A stretch of DNA of 64,000 bases, taken from contig ONTT01000007.1 of NCBI GenBank assembly GCA_900320865.1, positions 60,691 to 124,690 of the forward strand. Direction: 5' to 3'. The translations under genes were made by a program, and so were the position numbers. The notes below the pieces were generated by a model. It saw only the letters and a program-made list of their open reading frames with translations. It made no database searches and had not been told where the DNA came from. Shown one piece after another: positions 54,406 to 61,546 of this stretch. Within the stretch, counting starts at the first letter, position 1. Each line of letters opens with the position of its first letter. This DNA is from an uncultured Bacteroidales bacterium (GTDB lineage: Bacteria > Bacteroidota > Bacteroidia > Bacteroidales > Paludibacteraceae).

Positions 54406-56202
54406 TTAGCGTTCATCCACTAACATTTGGCAGTTCTTGCAATCGAAAGTCAGTTTGAGTACCTTCCCGGTACGAAGACGCAGATAACGCGGTTCCTTAT
54501 CCTTTGGATAGGGATCCGTTTTTCTACAATGCCCGAGCTCAAACAGCAGGCAGTACTTGCATTCCATGAGAGGCCGCTCACCGCGCTCGTCCAAAGTAGA
54601 AAGACCGCGTTCGCTCAAAGTAGAAAGAGGCTTTAAGTCCGAAGGACGGTCTTTTGTCTTTTGACTTTCTACTATAGTTCGTCTCCATTCGTTCAAAACA
54701 CTGATAGGAATAAAATACGGTGCACTCTCGATACGAATCTCGCGAGCGATATAGGGTGTGTCACCCAGTTTGCTCAACTGCGTGCGAATAGTATTCAACG
54801 CTTTCTCCGCATTCTTGGCCGGCTCGTGCGGATAACTGAATACAGAATGCTGAAAACTGAATGCTGAACGATAGCTCAGTTCAAAACCCTCTTCCGTCTC
54901 GCTTAAAACAATATCTACTGGTATACGTCGTTCGCTTTTCAGACTCTTCGTGAACTCCATATCAAGGTTTCTAAACAGTTCTCTTCCCTTTAGGGAGGAG
55001 ATAGAGACAGGCTCTTTGTTGATCTTCACGATATTGCCTTCTACGCCGTTCACATTAAAGCCTTCGCTACCTATGGTCAGTCCGTCTCCGTTATGCAGCA
55101 CAACTCCTTTCTTTAGTCTCACGCGCAGCGTATTACCGTGTGCCTCGACCACTTCTCCGATATACTCACCGGTTGATTTAGGAGTTTCCCAATTGGCCAT
55201 CGGTCGTGTCCTGCCGTGTAAGAAATACTCCGTTGCACCTCTGTGAAACGTCTTCTCAGGATTCGGTTCAAACGAGCGGTTGTAGATAGCTCTTTGTTCT
55301 TTGAGCGCAGCGGTCTTTGCTCTTTGAGCGCAGCGGTCTAATTTCTCGCGATAATAGGCCGTGATGTTTGTTACATACTCCGCGTCTTTGAGCCGGCCCT
55401 CTATCTTAAAGGTCGTCACACCCGCATCAATCAGTTCCTGCAGATACGCACTTCGGTCCATGTCTTGCAGCGAGAGCAGGTAACGTTGATGAATCGGTTC
55501 CCCCTGATCATCCCTCACTTCATTCATCGATTCGTCCAACAGGTCATACGCCATGCGGCAGTACTGCGCACATGCACCTCTGTTGGCGCTGCGGCCGGAT
55601 AGCACTTCGGAGATGTAACAGCGACCCGAATAGCATACACATAAAGCCCCGTGAACAAAGGCTTCTAACTCGATATCCGGCACGGCATCGTGAATAGCCC
55701 GTATCTCGTCTATACTCAGTTCGCGGGCTAAGACCACACGCTTGAAACCCTTGTCGCGTAAGAATGCTACCTGCTCCGGTGTGCGGTTATCGCACTGTGT
55801 CGAAGCATGTAAACGAATAGGAGGGAGGTCAAAATCCAAGAGATGAAGGTCCTGTATGATGAGTGCATCGACGCCGATCTTGTATAACCCATGCGCCAAC
55901 TCCACCGCCTTCGGGTACTCGTCCTCATGGAGTAGGGTATTCAGGGTCACCAGCACCTGCACACCATATTGATGCGCATAACGAACCACCTCCGCCAGGT
56001 CCTCCAGACTATTCCCTGCCGCTTGCCGCGCACCATACGCCGGAGCACCGATATAGATAGCATCAGCCCCCGCCTGAATAGCCGCGATGGCTACTTCTTT
56101 GTCGCGAGCCGGAGCGAGGAGGCTAAGCGATACATCACGATGCCTGCCGTCACACTCACGTTCATCGAGTGCTTTGTTCCGTATTGGGGTATCTCTATGC
56201 AT
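54406..56202 (-). CDS. U32-family peptidase-like protein with repeat inserts
   Basis: About 598 residues. The N-terminal U32 barrel shows LLAPARDKEVAIAAI, GADAIYIGAPAYGARQA, FVHGALCVCYSGRCY and GACAQYCRMAYDL. A C-terminal domain has an FeS- or metal-like cysteine set (CKYCLLFELGHCRK and CKNCQMLV). Some U32 proteins hydroxylate tRNA or ubiquinone rather than cut peptides; the substrate here is unclear. The only in-frame ATG starts lie inside the upstream SpoU gene (overlap over 110 bases). Three repeat elements (54581-54628, 54830-54871, 55298-55339) are translated within it. Confidence 0.87.
   Translation of the reverse strand: MHRDTPIRNKALDERECDGRHRDVSLSLLAPARDKEVAIAAIQAGADAIYIGAPAYGARQAAGNSLEDLAEVVRYAHQYGVQVLVTLNTLLHEDEYPKAVELAHGLYKIGVDALIIQDLHLLDFDLPPIRLHASTQCDNRTPEQVAFLRDKGFKRVVLARELSIDEIRAIHDAVPDIELEAFVHGALCVCYSGRCYISEVLSGRSANRGACAQYCRMAYDLLDESMNEVRDDQGEPIHQRYLLSLQDMDRSAYLQELIDAGVTTFKIEGRLKDAEYVTNITAYYREKLDRCAQRAKTAALKEQRAIYNRSFEPNPEKTFHRGATEYFLHGRTRPMANWETPKSTGEYIGEVVEAHGNTLRVRLKKGVVLHNGDGLTIGSEGFNVNGVEGNIVKINKEPVSISSLKGRELFRNLDMEFTKSLKSERRIPVDIVLSETEEGFELSYRSAFSFQHSVFSYPHEPAKNAEKALNTIRTQLSKLGDTPYIAREIRIESAPYFIPISVLNEWRRTIVESQKTKDRPSDLKPLSTLSERGLSTLDERGERPLMECKYCLLFELGHCRKTDPYPKDKEPRYLRLRTGKVLKLTFDCKNCQMLVDER
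54581..54628. repeat. 24-base in-frame tandem pair in the U32 gene
   Basis: Two units, 54581-54604 (CCGCGCTCGTCC...) and 54605-54628 (CCGCGTTCGCTC...), each ending AAAGTAGAAAGA. They encode an eight-residue repeat (LSTLSERG, LSTLDERG). The core TTTGAGCG...GCGGTCTTT, read on the other strand, is shared with the pair at 55298. Confidence 0.85.
54830..54871. repeat. Heptamer array (6 units) inside the U32 gene
   Basis: Units GGATAAC, TGAATAC, AGAATGC, TGAAAAC, TGAATGC, TGAACGA; read as SAFSFQHSVFSYP. Confidence 0.82.
55298..55339. repeat. 23-base repeat pair in the U32 gene
   Basis: TCTTTGAGCGCAGCGGTCT occurs at 55298-55316 and again at 55321-55339. It encodes the stretch KLDRCAQRAKTAALKEQRA, an insertion-like helical segment. 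Confidence 0.85.
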
Positions 56203-56654
56203 TGACTGCAATGATCTATTACTTCTTGTTGTACGCCGAACACTTCATGACCTAAAATAACGGCGATTTTCTGATTACTGAATTCTGATTGCTGAATACT
56301 GAATGCCGCCTCTTCCAACGTGATCGAGTCATGCGCCTGCTCCACCGCGTAAACGGTGTATCCTTCCTCTTGCAGCGCCTTGACCGCCTCTAAGGTCTCC
56401 TTGTAATACTGCCATTCTACGCTCTCTTCGGCTCCTAAAGCTGTCTTATGAATCTCTTGATTCGGCGGACAACAGCAAATGCCACAAAGCACCACCCGTT
56501 CAATACGCATCGCGTCTGCTGTACGAAAGACCGCACCTACGTTATGTTGACTCCGTACGTTATCCAAAACCACTACGAAGGGCAGTTTGTCAGCCTCGCG
56601 GTATTGGTCGATGTTCATGCGACCCATTTCAGCGGTCGTCCGTTTTGTATTCAT
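56091..56654 (-). CDS. TrmH/SpoU-family RNA 2'-O-methyltransferase (short form)
   Basis: A 187-residue SPOUT methylase without the extra N-terminal domain. Knot motifs: VVVLDNVRSQHNVGAVFRTAD (split for length), VILGHEVFGVQQ and HSMNVSVTAGIVMYRL. The target RNA is unknown. A heptamer array (56272-56306) is read in frame as the AAFSIQQSEFSNQK linker before the second motif. The start overlaps the RimM stop as ATGA; its 3' end overlaps the U32 gene. Confidence 0.92.
   Translation of the reverse strand: MNTKRTTAEMGRMNIDQYREADKLPFVVVLDNVRSQHNVGAVFRTADAMRIERVVLCGICCCPPNQEIHKTALGAEESVEWQYYKETLEAVKALQEEGYTVYAVEQAHDSITLEEAAFSIQQSEFSNQKIAVILGHEVFGVQQEVIDHCSQCIEIPQYGTKHSMNVSVTAGIVMYRLASSLRLATKK
56272..56306. 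repeat. Heptamer array (5 units) inside the SpoU gene
   Basis: Units TGATTAC, TGAATTC, TGATTGC, TGAATAC, TGAATGC; read as AFSIQQSEFSNQK. Same heptamer class as in the adjacent U32 gene. Confidence 0.85.
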
Positions 56655-57040
56655 AGCGAGAAAGGAAAATGAACGTGCAGCACACGTTGCTCTTCGTCTA
56701 TTTCCAGAATAAAATCTTCATGCAAGGGCACCATACGACCATCGCTCAAGGTAGCTAAGGTGTTGATCGTGCTCTCGTCAATAGTTTCAATCGTTCCTAC
56801 CGTCCCGTTTTCATCATCTTCGATCGTATAGCCCACTAAGTCCTGCCAGGTCAACAACCCGTCCTCTTCTTCCTGTATGTCACTTCGTTTTACCCAAATC
56901 TCTTCTCCCATCAAGGAAGCAATTTCTTCCGAACGAAAAGGTACGAATAACCCGTCCCGCTGCACAAAGATAAACTTCGGCAGGTCTCTGTTGTGGGTTC
57001 GTTTCAAGTAACCCAGTGATATCAATTCTGTTTTATCCAT
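56651..57040 (-). CDS. rimM: Shortened RimM-like ribosome maturation factor
   Basis: RimM helps mature the 30S subunit by binding ribosomal protein S19. The C-terminal PRC-barrel half is well kept (WQDLVGYTIEDDENGTVG, INTLATLSDGRMVPLHEDFI). The N-terminal half is much reduced: after ELISLGYLKRTH it jumps to FIFVQRDGLFVPF. The usual HGxxGE and DTAExAR regions are missing. At 129 residues it is about 40 shorter than typical. The start is ATG 57040, because an upstream TTG would read into the heptamer array. It may be a lineage-specific short form or a decayed gene. Confidence 0.75.
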   Translation of the reverse strand: MDKTELISLGYLKRTHNRDLPKFIFVQRDGLFVPFRSEEIASLMGEEIWVKRSDIQEEEDGLLTWQDLVGYTIEDDENGTVGTIETIDESTINTLATLSDGRMVPLHEDFILEIDEEQRVLHVHFPFSL

Positions 57041-57110
57041 CAATCACCAATTACCAATTACCAATCACCAATCACCAATTACCAATCACCAATTACCAAT
57101 CACCAATCAC
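57041..57110. repeat. Heptamer array (10 units) between the Rieske-like gene and rimM
   Basis: Ten uninterrupted units alternating CAATCAC and CAATTAC. The array fills the gap from the rimM start to the upstream stop. Confidence 0.92.
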
Positions 57111-57601
57111 CTCTGTGTGATCGTCAGTTTGCCGTCTGAATTGATGATGTTCAGTCGCCGTAAGGTCTCATGGGCGATACCCTTGGTCGGAACGGCTGTG
57201 CCGGATCCTAAGTCATATTGTTCGCCGCATTCCGGACAAACGGCATATATTCCGTCCATATCGCAGGGTACACGTTTACTGATACTGGCGCAGTGGGGAC
57301 AAGCCATGTCATAGGTGTCAAAACCGCTGAGGCTCACAAACACAATGACACCGCCATACCCGCAAGCATCCGTCGCTCCCAGAGGAATGACGTACTTGCC
57401 GTCCAGAAAATAGCCGTCTCGGTTTACAAGCACATAGGACCCGAAATTGGTCGGTTGAAAATGCACGAACTGACCCACACGCGTATCAATCACGACGTGC
57501 ACGGGGGACGCCGGTACACTGCTCGAGTTGTTGGTTCCTTCGCAAGAAACGAACAGAAGCACCGCCAATAAGCAAAATATCAGTTGCCGGTAACGCTGCA
57601 T
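57107..57601 (-). CDS. Lipoprotein with Rieske-like fold and four cysteines
   Basis: A 164-residue lipoprotein (signal ends LLFVSCEGT). The C-terminal half looks like a Rieske domain in layout: two loops, MACPHCASIS and AVCPECGEQYDLGSG, then PTKGIAHETLRRL. A true Rieske centre uses Cys-His plus Cys-His. Here both loops are CxxC (CPHC, CPEC), which suggests a rubredoxin- or zinc-ribbon-like site. Similar small lipoproteins occur in Bacteroidales, as far as I recall. It overlaps the FKBP-like gene by 22 bases and is separated from rimM by a ten-unit heptamer array. Confidence 0.65.
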   Translation of the reverse strand: MQRYRQLIFCLLAVLLFVSCEGTNNSSSVPASPVHVVIDTRVGQFVHFQPTNFGSYVLVNRDGYFLDGKYVIPLGATDACGYGGVIVFVSLSGFDTYDMACPHCASISKRVPCDMDGIYAVCPECGEQYDLGSGTAVPTKGIAHETLRRLNIINSDGKLTITQR

Positions 57602-58110
57602 ATATGAACCGTGTAAATCAGCGTGGAGTAGGGCGGGATATAGGTTTGTGTTCCCTCTGTGCCGTATCCTTCAGCATCGTTGTATTCATCCGAATCGTAC
57701 TTCGAGGAGTCGTATCCTAAATACGCCGGGATATACAACTCTATGTCGCCGTTGTTATGAATCTTATGACAACCTTCTGCAAAACCCGGAATGACACTAC
57801 TCAGACTCAGCGCTACGCCGTTGTAAGAATCTACGGTATAACCGTTGATCAGTTTCAACGTATAGTCGCAAACAATTGTACTGGTCGTGTTGGGTTGCGC
57901 ATCCTGCGGCGTCGGGTCGGCAATGATCTTATACTGCAAACCCGTGGATGTAACCATTACACCCGGCTGTGTCTTGTTGTTCTCCAACCACATCTCATTC
58001 TGGGTCTTCCAATCGATCCATTTATTCTCCTTGCACCCTGTCAAAAGAGCCATGAGTACCAGTACGGTGAATAAACCTTTCACCTTTAACCTTTCACCTT
58101 TCACCTTCAT
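57580..58110 (-). CDS. FKBP-type peptidyl-prolyl isomerase-like lipoprotein
   Basis: A 176-residue lipoprotein (signal ends LMALLTGCKEN) with an FKBP-like C-terminal domain: VTSTGLQYKII, VCDYTLKLINGYTVDS and VIPGFAEGCHKIHNNGDIELYIPAYLGY, split for length. FKBPs help fold periplasmic or surface proteins; some active-site aromatic residues seem replaced, so activity is uncertain. The start ATG 58110 overlaps the EnvC stop as ATGA. The first residues, MKVKGERLKVKG, come entirely from a heptamer array, so a repeat supplies the positive n-region of the signal peptide. Confidence 0.82.
   Translation of the reverse strand: MKVKGERLKVKGLFTVLVLMALLTGCKENKWIDWKTQNEMWLENNKTQPGVMVTSTGLQYKIIADPTPQDAQPNTTSTIVCDYTLKLINGYTVDSYNGVALSLSSVIPGFAEGCHKIHNNGDIELYIPAYLGYDSSKYDSDEYNDAEGYGTEGTQTYIPPYSTLIYTVHICSVTGN
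58076..58110. repeat. Heptamer array (5 units) at the start of the FKBP-like gene
   Basis: Units CCTTTCA, CCTTTAA, CCTTTCA, CCTTTCA, CCTTCAT. It contains the start codon and codes for MKVKGERLKVKG. Confidence 0.88.
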
Positions 58111-59294
58111 TTCGCAATCCATAATTCGGGATTAACTACGTTTTTATCTTTATATACTTGAAAATACAGTTCTGTTTTCTGGTCTTGTTCGGCGTCAGTA
58201 AAAATCGTTCCGATATACTGTTTCGCTTCTACTTTATCGCCTTGTTTGACGCTCAGCTTACTGAGGTTCGAATAAACGGTGCGGTAGTTACCGTGCTGTA
58301 CGATCACGGCGTATGTGCCGGCTACCATGAAGCAACTCGTCACTTCGCCTTTATACACTGCCCGTGCCTTGGTGCCTGCGACGGTCTGGATGTATATTCC
58401 TTTGTTGTCTATCGTCACTTGCGAATAGACGGGGTGCTGCTGTTTACCGAAATGCCCGCTGATCATACCTTTCTCTACCGGCCAGGGTAAACGACCTTTG
58501 TTCGCTTCAAAACCACCGGCTATCAACTGTTGCTCTTTGGTCAGCGTAGTCTTCGAGGCTTTTTCAGCCTGTTGACGTACCATCTCGTCGATCTTCTTAT
58601 TCAGGTCCGCCGCTTTCTTCTGTTGTTTCTTCAGCTTCGTACTCAGATCTTTTTCTTTGCTCTTCAACTGTGTCAACATCGATTGCTGTTTACGCTCGTC
58701 GCGTTGCAGGTTTGCTTGTTCGCGTTTGCGCGTACTGAGGGCCGTCTCTTTATCGCTCTTGTTCGCTTTCAGCAATGCATTCTGGGTGTCTATCTCTGCT
58801 TGGGTTGACTCGATACGCTTCACTTGCTCTTGCCGGAAATGCGCGAACTCCTGCATGTAGCGCGCGCGACGCACTAACTGCTGAAAATTCTCGCTACTGA
58901 GCACAAACAGCAAGGGCGACTGTTGCAGACGAGCGAAGTGCGTCTGACGAACAAACTGCGCGTAGTCCAGTTTGTACCTCTCTAAGATATGTTGCAGCGA
59001 GTCGCGACGGCCGCTGAGTTGGACCATCTCACGATTGAGCGCAATAATCTCATTGTCGAGCGTCGAGATCAGCCTCCGTTGGTTCTTGATGTTCTGATTC
59101 AGCAGATTCAACTTATTCAGCGTAGCGCTCTCGTCGCGCTTGGTCTGACTGAGCATTTTGTTCGTCTGCTCAATCTCCTGCTGCAGTTGCTTCTGCTTCT
59201 TCTGCAGGTCCTTGACGCTTTCGGCATGAATCGGACAGAGGAAGATAGCCAACGCCCCAATCACCAACAGTCGTATGTGTATCCGGGTTTTCAT
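58107..59294 (-). CDS. EnvC-like murein hydrolase activator (degenerate LytM domain)
   Basis: A 395-residue exported protein. A signal peptide ending CPIHAES precedes a long coiled coil (about residues 25-255) and a C-terminal LytM (M23) domain. The catalytic zinc ligands are lost: the position of the usual HxGxD reads QVTIDNKGIY, and the usual HxH near the end reads ELYFQV. This fits EnvC/NlpD-type activators of cell-division amidases rather than an active peptidase. The start ATG 59294 overlaps the DUF4292 stop as ATGA. Confidence 0.9.
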   Translation of the reverse strand: MKTRIHIRLLVIGALAIFLCPIHAESVKDLQKKQKQLQQEIEQTNKMLSQTKRDESATLNKLNLLNQNIKNQRRLISTLDNEIIALNREMVQLSGRRDSLQHILERYKLDYAQFVRQTHFARLQQSPLLFVLSSENFQQLVRRARYMQEFAHFRQEQVKRIESTQAEIDTQNALLKANKSDKETALSTRKREQANLQRDERKQQSMLTQLKSKEKDLSTKLKKQQKKAADLNKKIDEMVRQQAEKASKTTLTKEQQLIAGGFEANKGRLPWPVEKGMISGHFGKQQHPVYSQVTIDNKGIYIQTVAGTKARAVYKGEVTSCFMVAGTYAVIVQHGNYRTVYSNLSKLSVKQGDKVEAKQYIGTIFTDAEQDQKTELYFQVYKDKNVVNPELWIAK

Positions 59295-59851
59295 AACCAT
59301 CTCTCGAGTTCTATCTTCATGTATTTATCCAACCGCAAACGGTTTGCCTTAACGGGCACATCCAGTTTGCGTGGAGTGTACGTGATCTGAATATCAATCG
59401 GTACGTCTTCGCCGTACAGGTATTGCAGGTGTGCGTTTTCCGGCCCCGTAGGCAGTTCGGCTGTACAGATCTGCTGCAGAATAGCCCAACTCATTTTCGG
59501 CGTTAGGCGGTGGTTAACGGCCTCGAAACTGGCGGTGGCATAGCGCCCGTGCACTTTGTCGATCGCGATCAACTCCGTAGGCGTGGCCTCTAAACGAACC
59601 ATCTCGATCCCTAACATCGGCATCACGCTGATGACAATTATCGAGTCGCGTACGGTCTGCATGATCACGTTTGCGGAAACCTGTTCGCTCTTGGTGGTTA
59701 CCGTCACTTTAGCTCCCTGAATGACACAGGTGTGCCAGGCCGGCGTTTCCTCTACCGGTGTGGCGGACTTTGTTGCTTTCTTACTTACTCCGCAGCCGAC
59801 GAGCAACAAGCAACTACTTATTAATACTATCGATATGTTTTTGAATCTCAT
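59291..59851 (-). CDS. DUF4292-type lipoprotein
   Basis: A 186-residue lipoprotein (signal ends LLLVGCGVSKK). The mature domain, with QGAKVTVTTKSEQVSANVIM and ITYTPRKLDVPVKANRL, matches DUF4292 as I recall it: a LolB/LppX-like half barrel that may carry lipids. The ATG at 59851 gives a standard signal peptide; a methionine nine codons upstream is less likely. The trio TPR protein, DUF4292 and EnvC is a conserved neighbourhood in Bacteroidales, suggesting joint work on the envelope. Confidence 0.8.
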   Translation of the reverse strand: MRFKNISIVLISSCLLLVGCGVSKKATKSATPVEETPAWHTCVIQGAKVTVTTKSEQVSANVIMQTVRDSIIVISVMPMLGIEMVRLEATPTELIAIDKVHGRYATASFEAVNHRLTPKMSWAILQQICTAELPTGPENAHLQYLYGEDVPIDIQITYTPRKLDVPVKANRLRLDKYMKIELERWL

Positions 59852-60824
59852 CTCTTGTCTTACTGGATGAATCAACATTATACAATGCGCGTCCCAGATA
59901 GAAGAGCGCTAAGTCATCTTGTCCCTGCATGTGGAGAATCCAACCGTAGGTGTCCAGATAAACCGGGTTATATGGTTCCTCTTTGATGGTGATAGCGCTC
60001 ATCCGTTCTGCTTTTTTAAGATCGCCCTTATGCGTTGCCAAATGATATGCGTAGTTGTTCATTACCATCAAATTATGCGGGTCGAGAGCCAGAATGCGCT
60101 CGTACATCGCGTAGAGTTCTTTGATCTTCGCGCCGGTTTGCTCCATCAGTTCCAAGCGGAAAAGCAAGAACCGCACATCATTCGGGTCGATTTCCAAATA
60201 GGTATCTACGGCTTGGATGGCTTTCTTGGGCTTGTTCCACATCGCGTAGATGCGGTAACGCGTGAGGGCACTGTAGGCATCGTATCCTGTGACGCGGTCT
60301 AACTCATCCTGTATCGCCAGCGCTTTCTTCCATTCGCCCACATGCACGTACGCGCTCAACAGCGTGTTCAGCAGACTCTGCTCCACTTTTTTCTTCTTAT
60401 CCCCGCCTTTCTGCACCTGATAGGCTTTCTCCAGCACTCGTATACCCGCTTGGTTCATCTCTGCATCGTCCTTACTCAATAGAAGACGACTGTACTGATA
60501 CCATTGGTCATAGGGGTCGGCCTCGAAGGCTTCCTGAAAAGTCTTCAAAGCGCGGTTCTCTTGTCCCATGCCTTGGTAAATCAATCCCAGATACGTCAGT
60601 GTGTGACCGTCATTGGGCTTAATTGCACGACAGAACTCCAGCAAAGCCAGCGCTTCGTCGTACTGCTCTTTCTCAATCGCCTGCCGCGCAGCGTACCAGT
60701 AGTATGTGAACTGCTGCTCCTGCTCCGTCGTGATCGTTTCTTTCTTCCCCTCGTTTTGAGCATACGTGGGAACAAAGAACAAACAACCAAGCAAAAGGAC
60801 TAATATGTTACGATAAATCTTCAA
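59814..60824 (-). CDS. TPR-repeat protein, exported
   Basis: A 336-residue protein with a signal peptide (LLGCLFFVPTYAQNE) and about seven tetratricopeptide repeats, for example YDEALALLEFCRAIKPNDGHTLTYLGLIY in two parts. It would be a periplasmic scaffold, possibly helping outer-membrane or cell-division complexes. It overlaps DUF4292 by 38 bases. It is preceded by a repeat-rich gap rather than an evident promoter, so it may be transcribed from the dut side. Confidence 0.88.
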   Translation of the reverse strand: MKIYRNILVLLLGCLFFVPTYAQNEGKKETITTEQEQQFTYYWYAARQAIEKEQYDEALALLEFCRAIKPNDGHTLTYLGLIYQGMGQENRALKTFQEAFEADPYDQWYQYSRLLLSKDDAEMNQAGIRVLEKAYQVQKGGDKKKKVEQSLLNTLLSAYVHVGEWKKALAIQDELDRVTGYDAYSALTRYRIYAMWNKPKKAIQAVDTYLEIDPNDVRFLLFRLELMEQTGAKIKELYAMYERILALDPHNLMVMNNYAYHLATHKGDLKKAERMSAITIKEEPYNPVYLDTYGWILHMQGQDDLALFYLGRALYNVDSSSKTRDEIQKHIDSINK

Positions 60825-60847
60825 TTTTCAATCTGCAATTTTCTTTT
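60821..60847. repeat. Short heptamer array upstream of the TPR gene
   Basis: Units TTCAATT, TTCAATC, TGCAATT, then TTCTTTT. It overlaps the first codons of the TPR gene and adjoins the structured repeat region. Confidence 0.65.
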
Positions 60848-61091
60848 TTTTAGCGAGTATTTAATATTATTAGCGAGTATATAACCCTCTCGGAGGCGTA
60901 TTTTTGCGAATGGGTACGCAAAAATCCGTCGAGCAGGGGGCGAGTTACTCCGAAGGGTTTATATGCGAGCGCTGGCAGTACGTTTTTTGATGAGTAGCAT
61001 ACGAGCGCAGGCAGTTAGGGCGAGTTACTCCGAAGGGTTTATATGCGAGCGTAGGCAGTACGTTTTTTGATGAGTAGCATACGAGCGTTAA
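60848..61091. repeat. Structured intergenic repeat region with 80-base tandem duplication
   Basis: About 245 bases without a gene. TAGCGAGTAT occurs at 60851 and 60871. A perfect inverted repeat, ATTTTTGCG (60900-60908) against CGCAAAAAT (60917-60925), has an eight-base loop. From 60938 an approximately 70-base block beginning GGGCGAGTTACTCC recurs exactly 80 bases later (61018). CTCCGAAGGGTTTATAT (60948) is an imperfect inverted copy of ATATAACCCTCTCGGAG (60879). The region could form long RNA hairpins. It is not CRISPR-like. Confidence 0.8.
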
Positions 61092-61526
61092 CTACTTGCG
61101 ACCGCTGTGGCCAAACCCACCGGCGCCGCGCTCCGTGTCGCTTAACTCACTCACTTCTACTATTTCCGGTGTCTCGTGCTTGGCTATCACCATCTGGCAG
61201 ATACGCTCGCCCGGTTCAATAGTCTGCGCTTCGCCACTCAGGTTCACCAGAATCACACCTACTTCGCCGCGATAGTCCGCATCAATCGTACCCGGTGTGT
61301 TCAGTACCGTCAAACCGCGTTTGAGGGCCAAACCGCTGCGCGGACGTATCTGCGCTTCGTATCCCGCAGGTAACTCGATAAACAAACCTGTGGGGATTAA
61401 CTTGCGTTCCATCGGTTGCAGTGTGACTGCTTCTGCGATATTACACCGGATATCCATACCTGCTGCCTGCGCGCTTTCGTATTTCGGCAGCGGATTATTG
61501 CTCTTATTAATTATCTTCAAAATCAT
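61092..61526 (-). CDS. dut: Deoxyuridine triphosphatase
   Basis: Hydrolyses dUTP to dUMP, keeping uracil out of DNA and feeding thymidylate synthesis. The 144 residues contain the five trimeric dUTPase motifs: [43 protein letters not shown] and [10 protein letters not shown]. The start is ATG 61526; a TTG-started form five codons longer is unlikely. Upstream of the start lies a short heptamer-like stretch that also covers the lipid kinase stop. Confidence 0.97.
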   Translation of the reverse strand: MILKIINKSNNPLPKYESAQAAGMDIRCNIAEAVTLQPMERKLIPTGLFIELPAGYEAQIRPRSGLALKRGLTVLNTPGTIDADYRGEVGVILVNLSGEAQTIEPGERICQMVIAKHETPEIVEVSELSDTERGAGGFGHSGRK

Positions 61527-61546
61527 AAAATCACCAATCAAAATCT
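61519..61546. repeat. Weak heptamer-like array at the dut / lipid kinase junction
   Basis: Units AAAATCA, TAAAATC, ACCAATC, AAAATCT. The least regular of the set. It covers the dut start codon and the lipid kinase stop. Confidence 0.5.

Noticed and set aside
54400-54421. Stem AGTGGAT / ATCCACT between nadC and U32 as terminator
   Set aside because: Seven base pairs with an eight-base loop but no T run; it also encodes the last U32 residues.
60938-61091. Possible CRISPR array
   Set aside because: Only two copies of a long unit with no unique spacers and no cas genes in the window.
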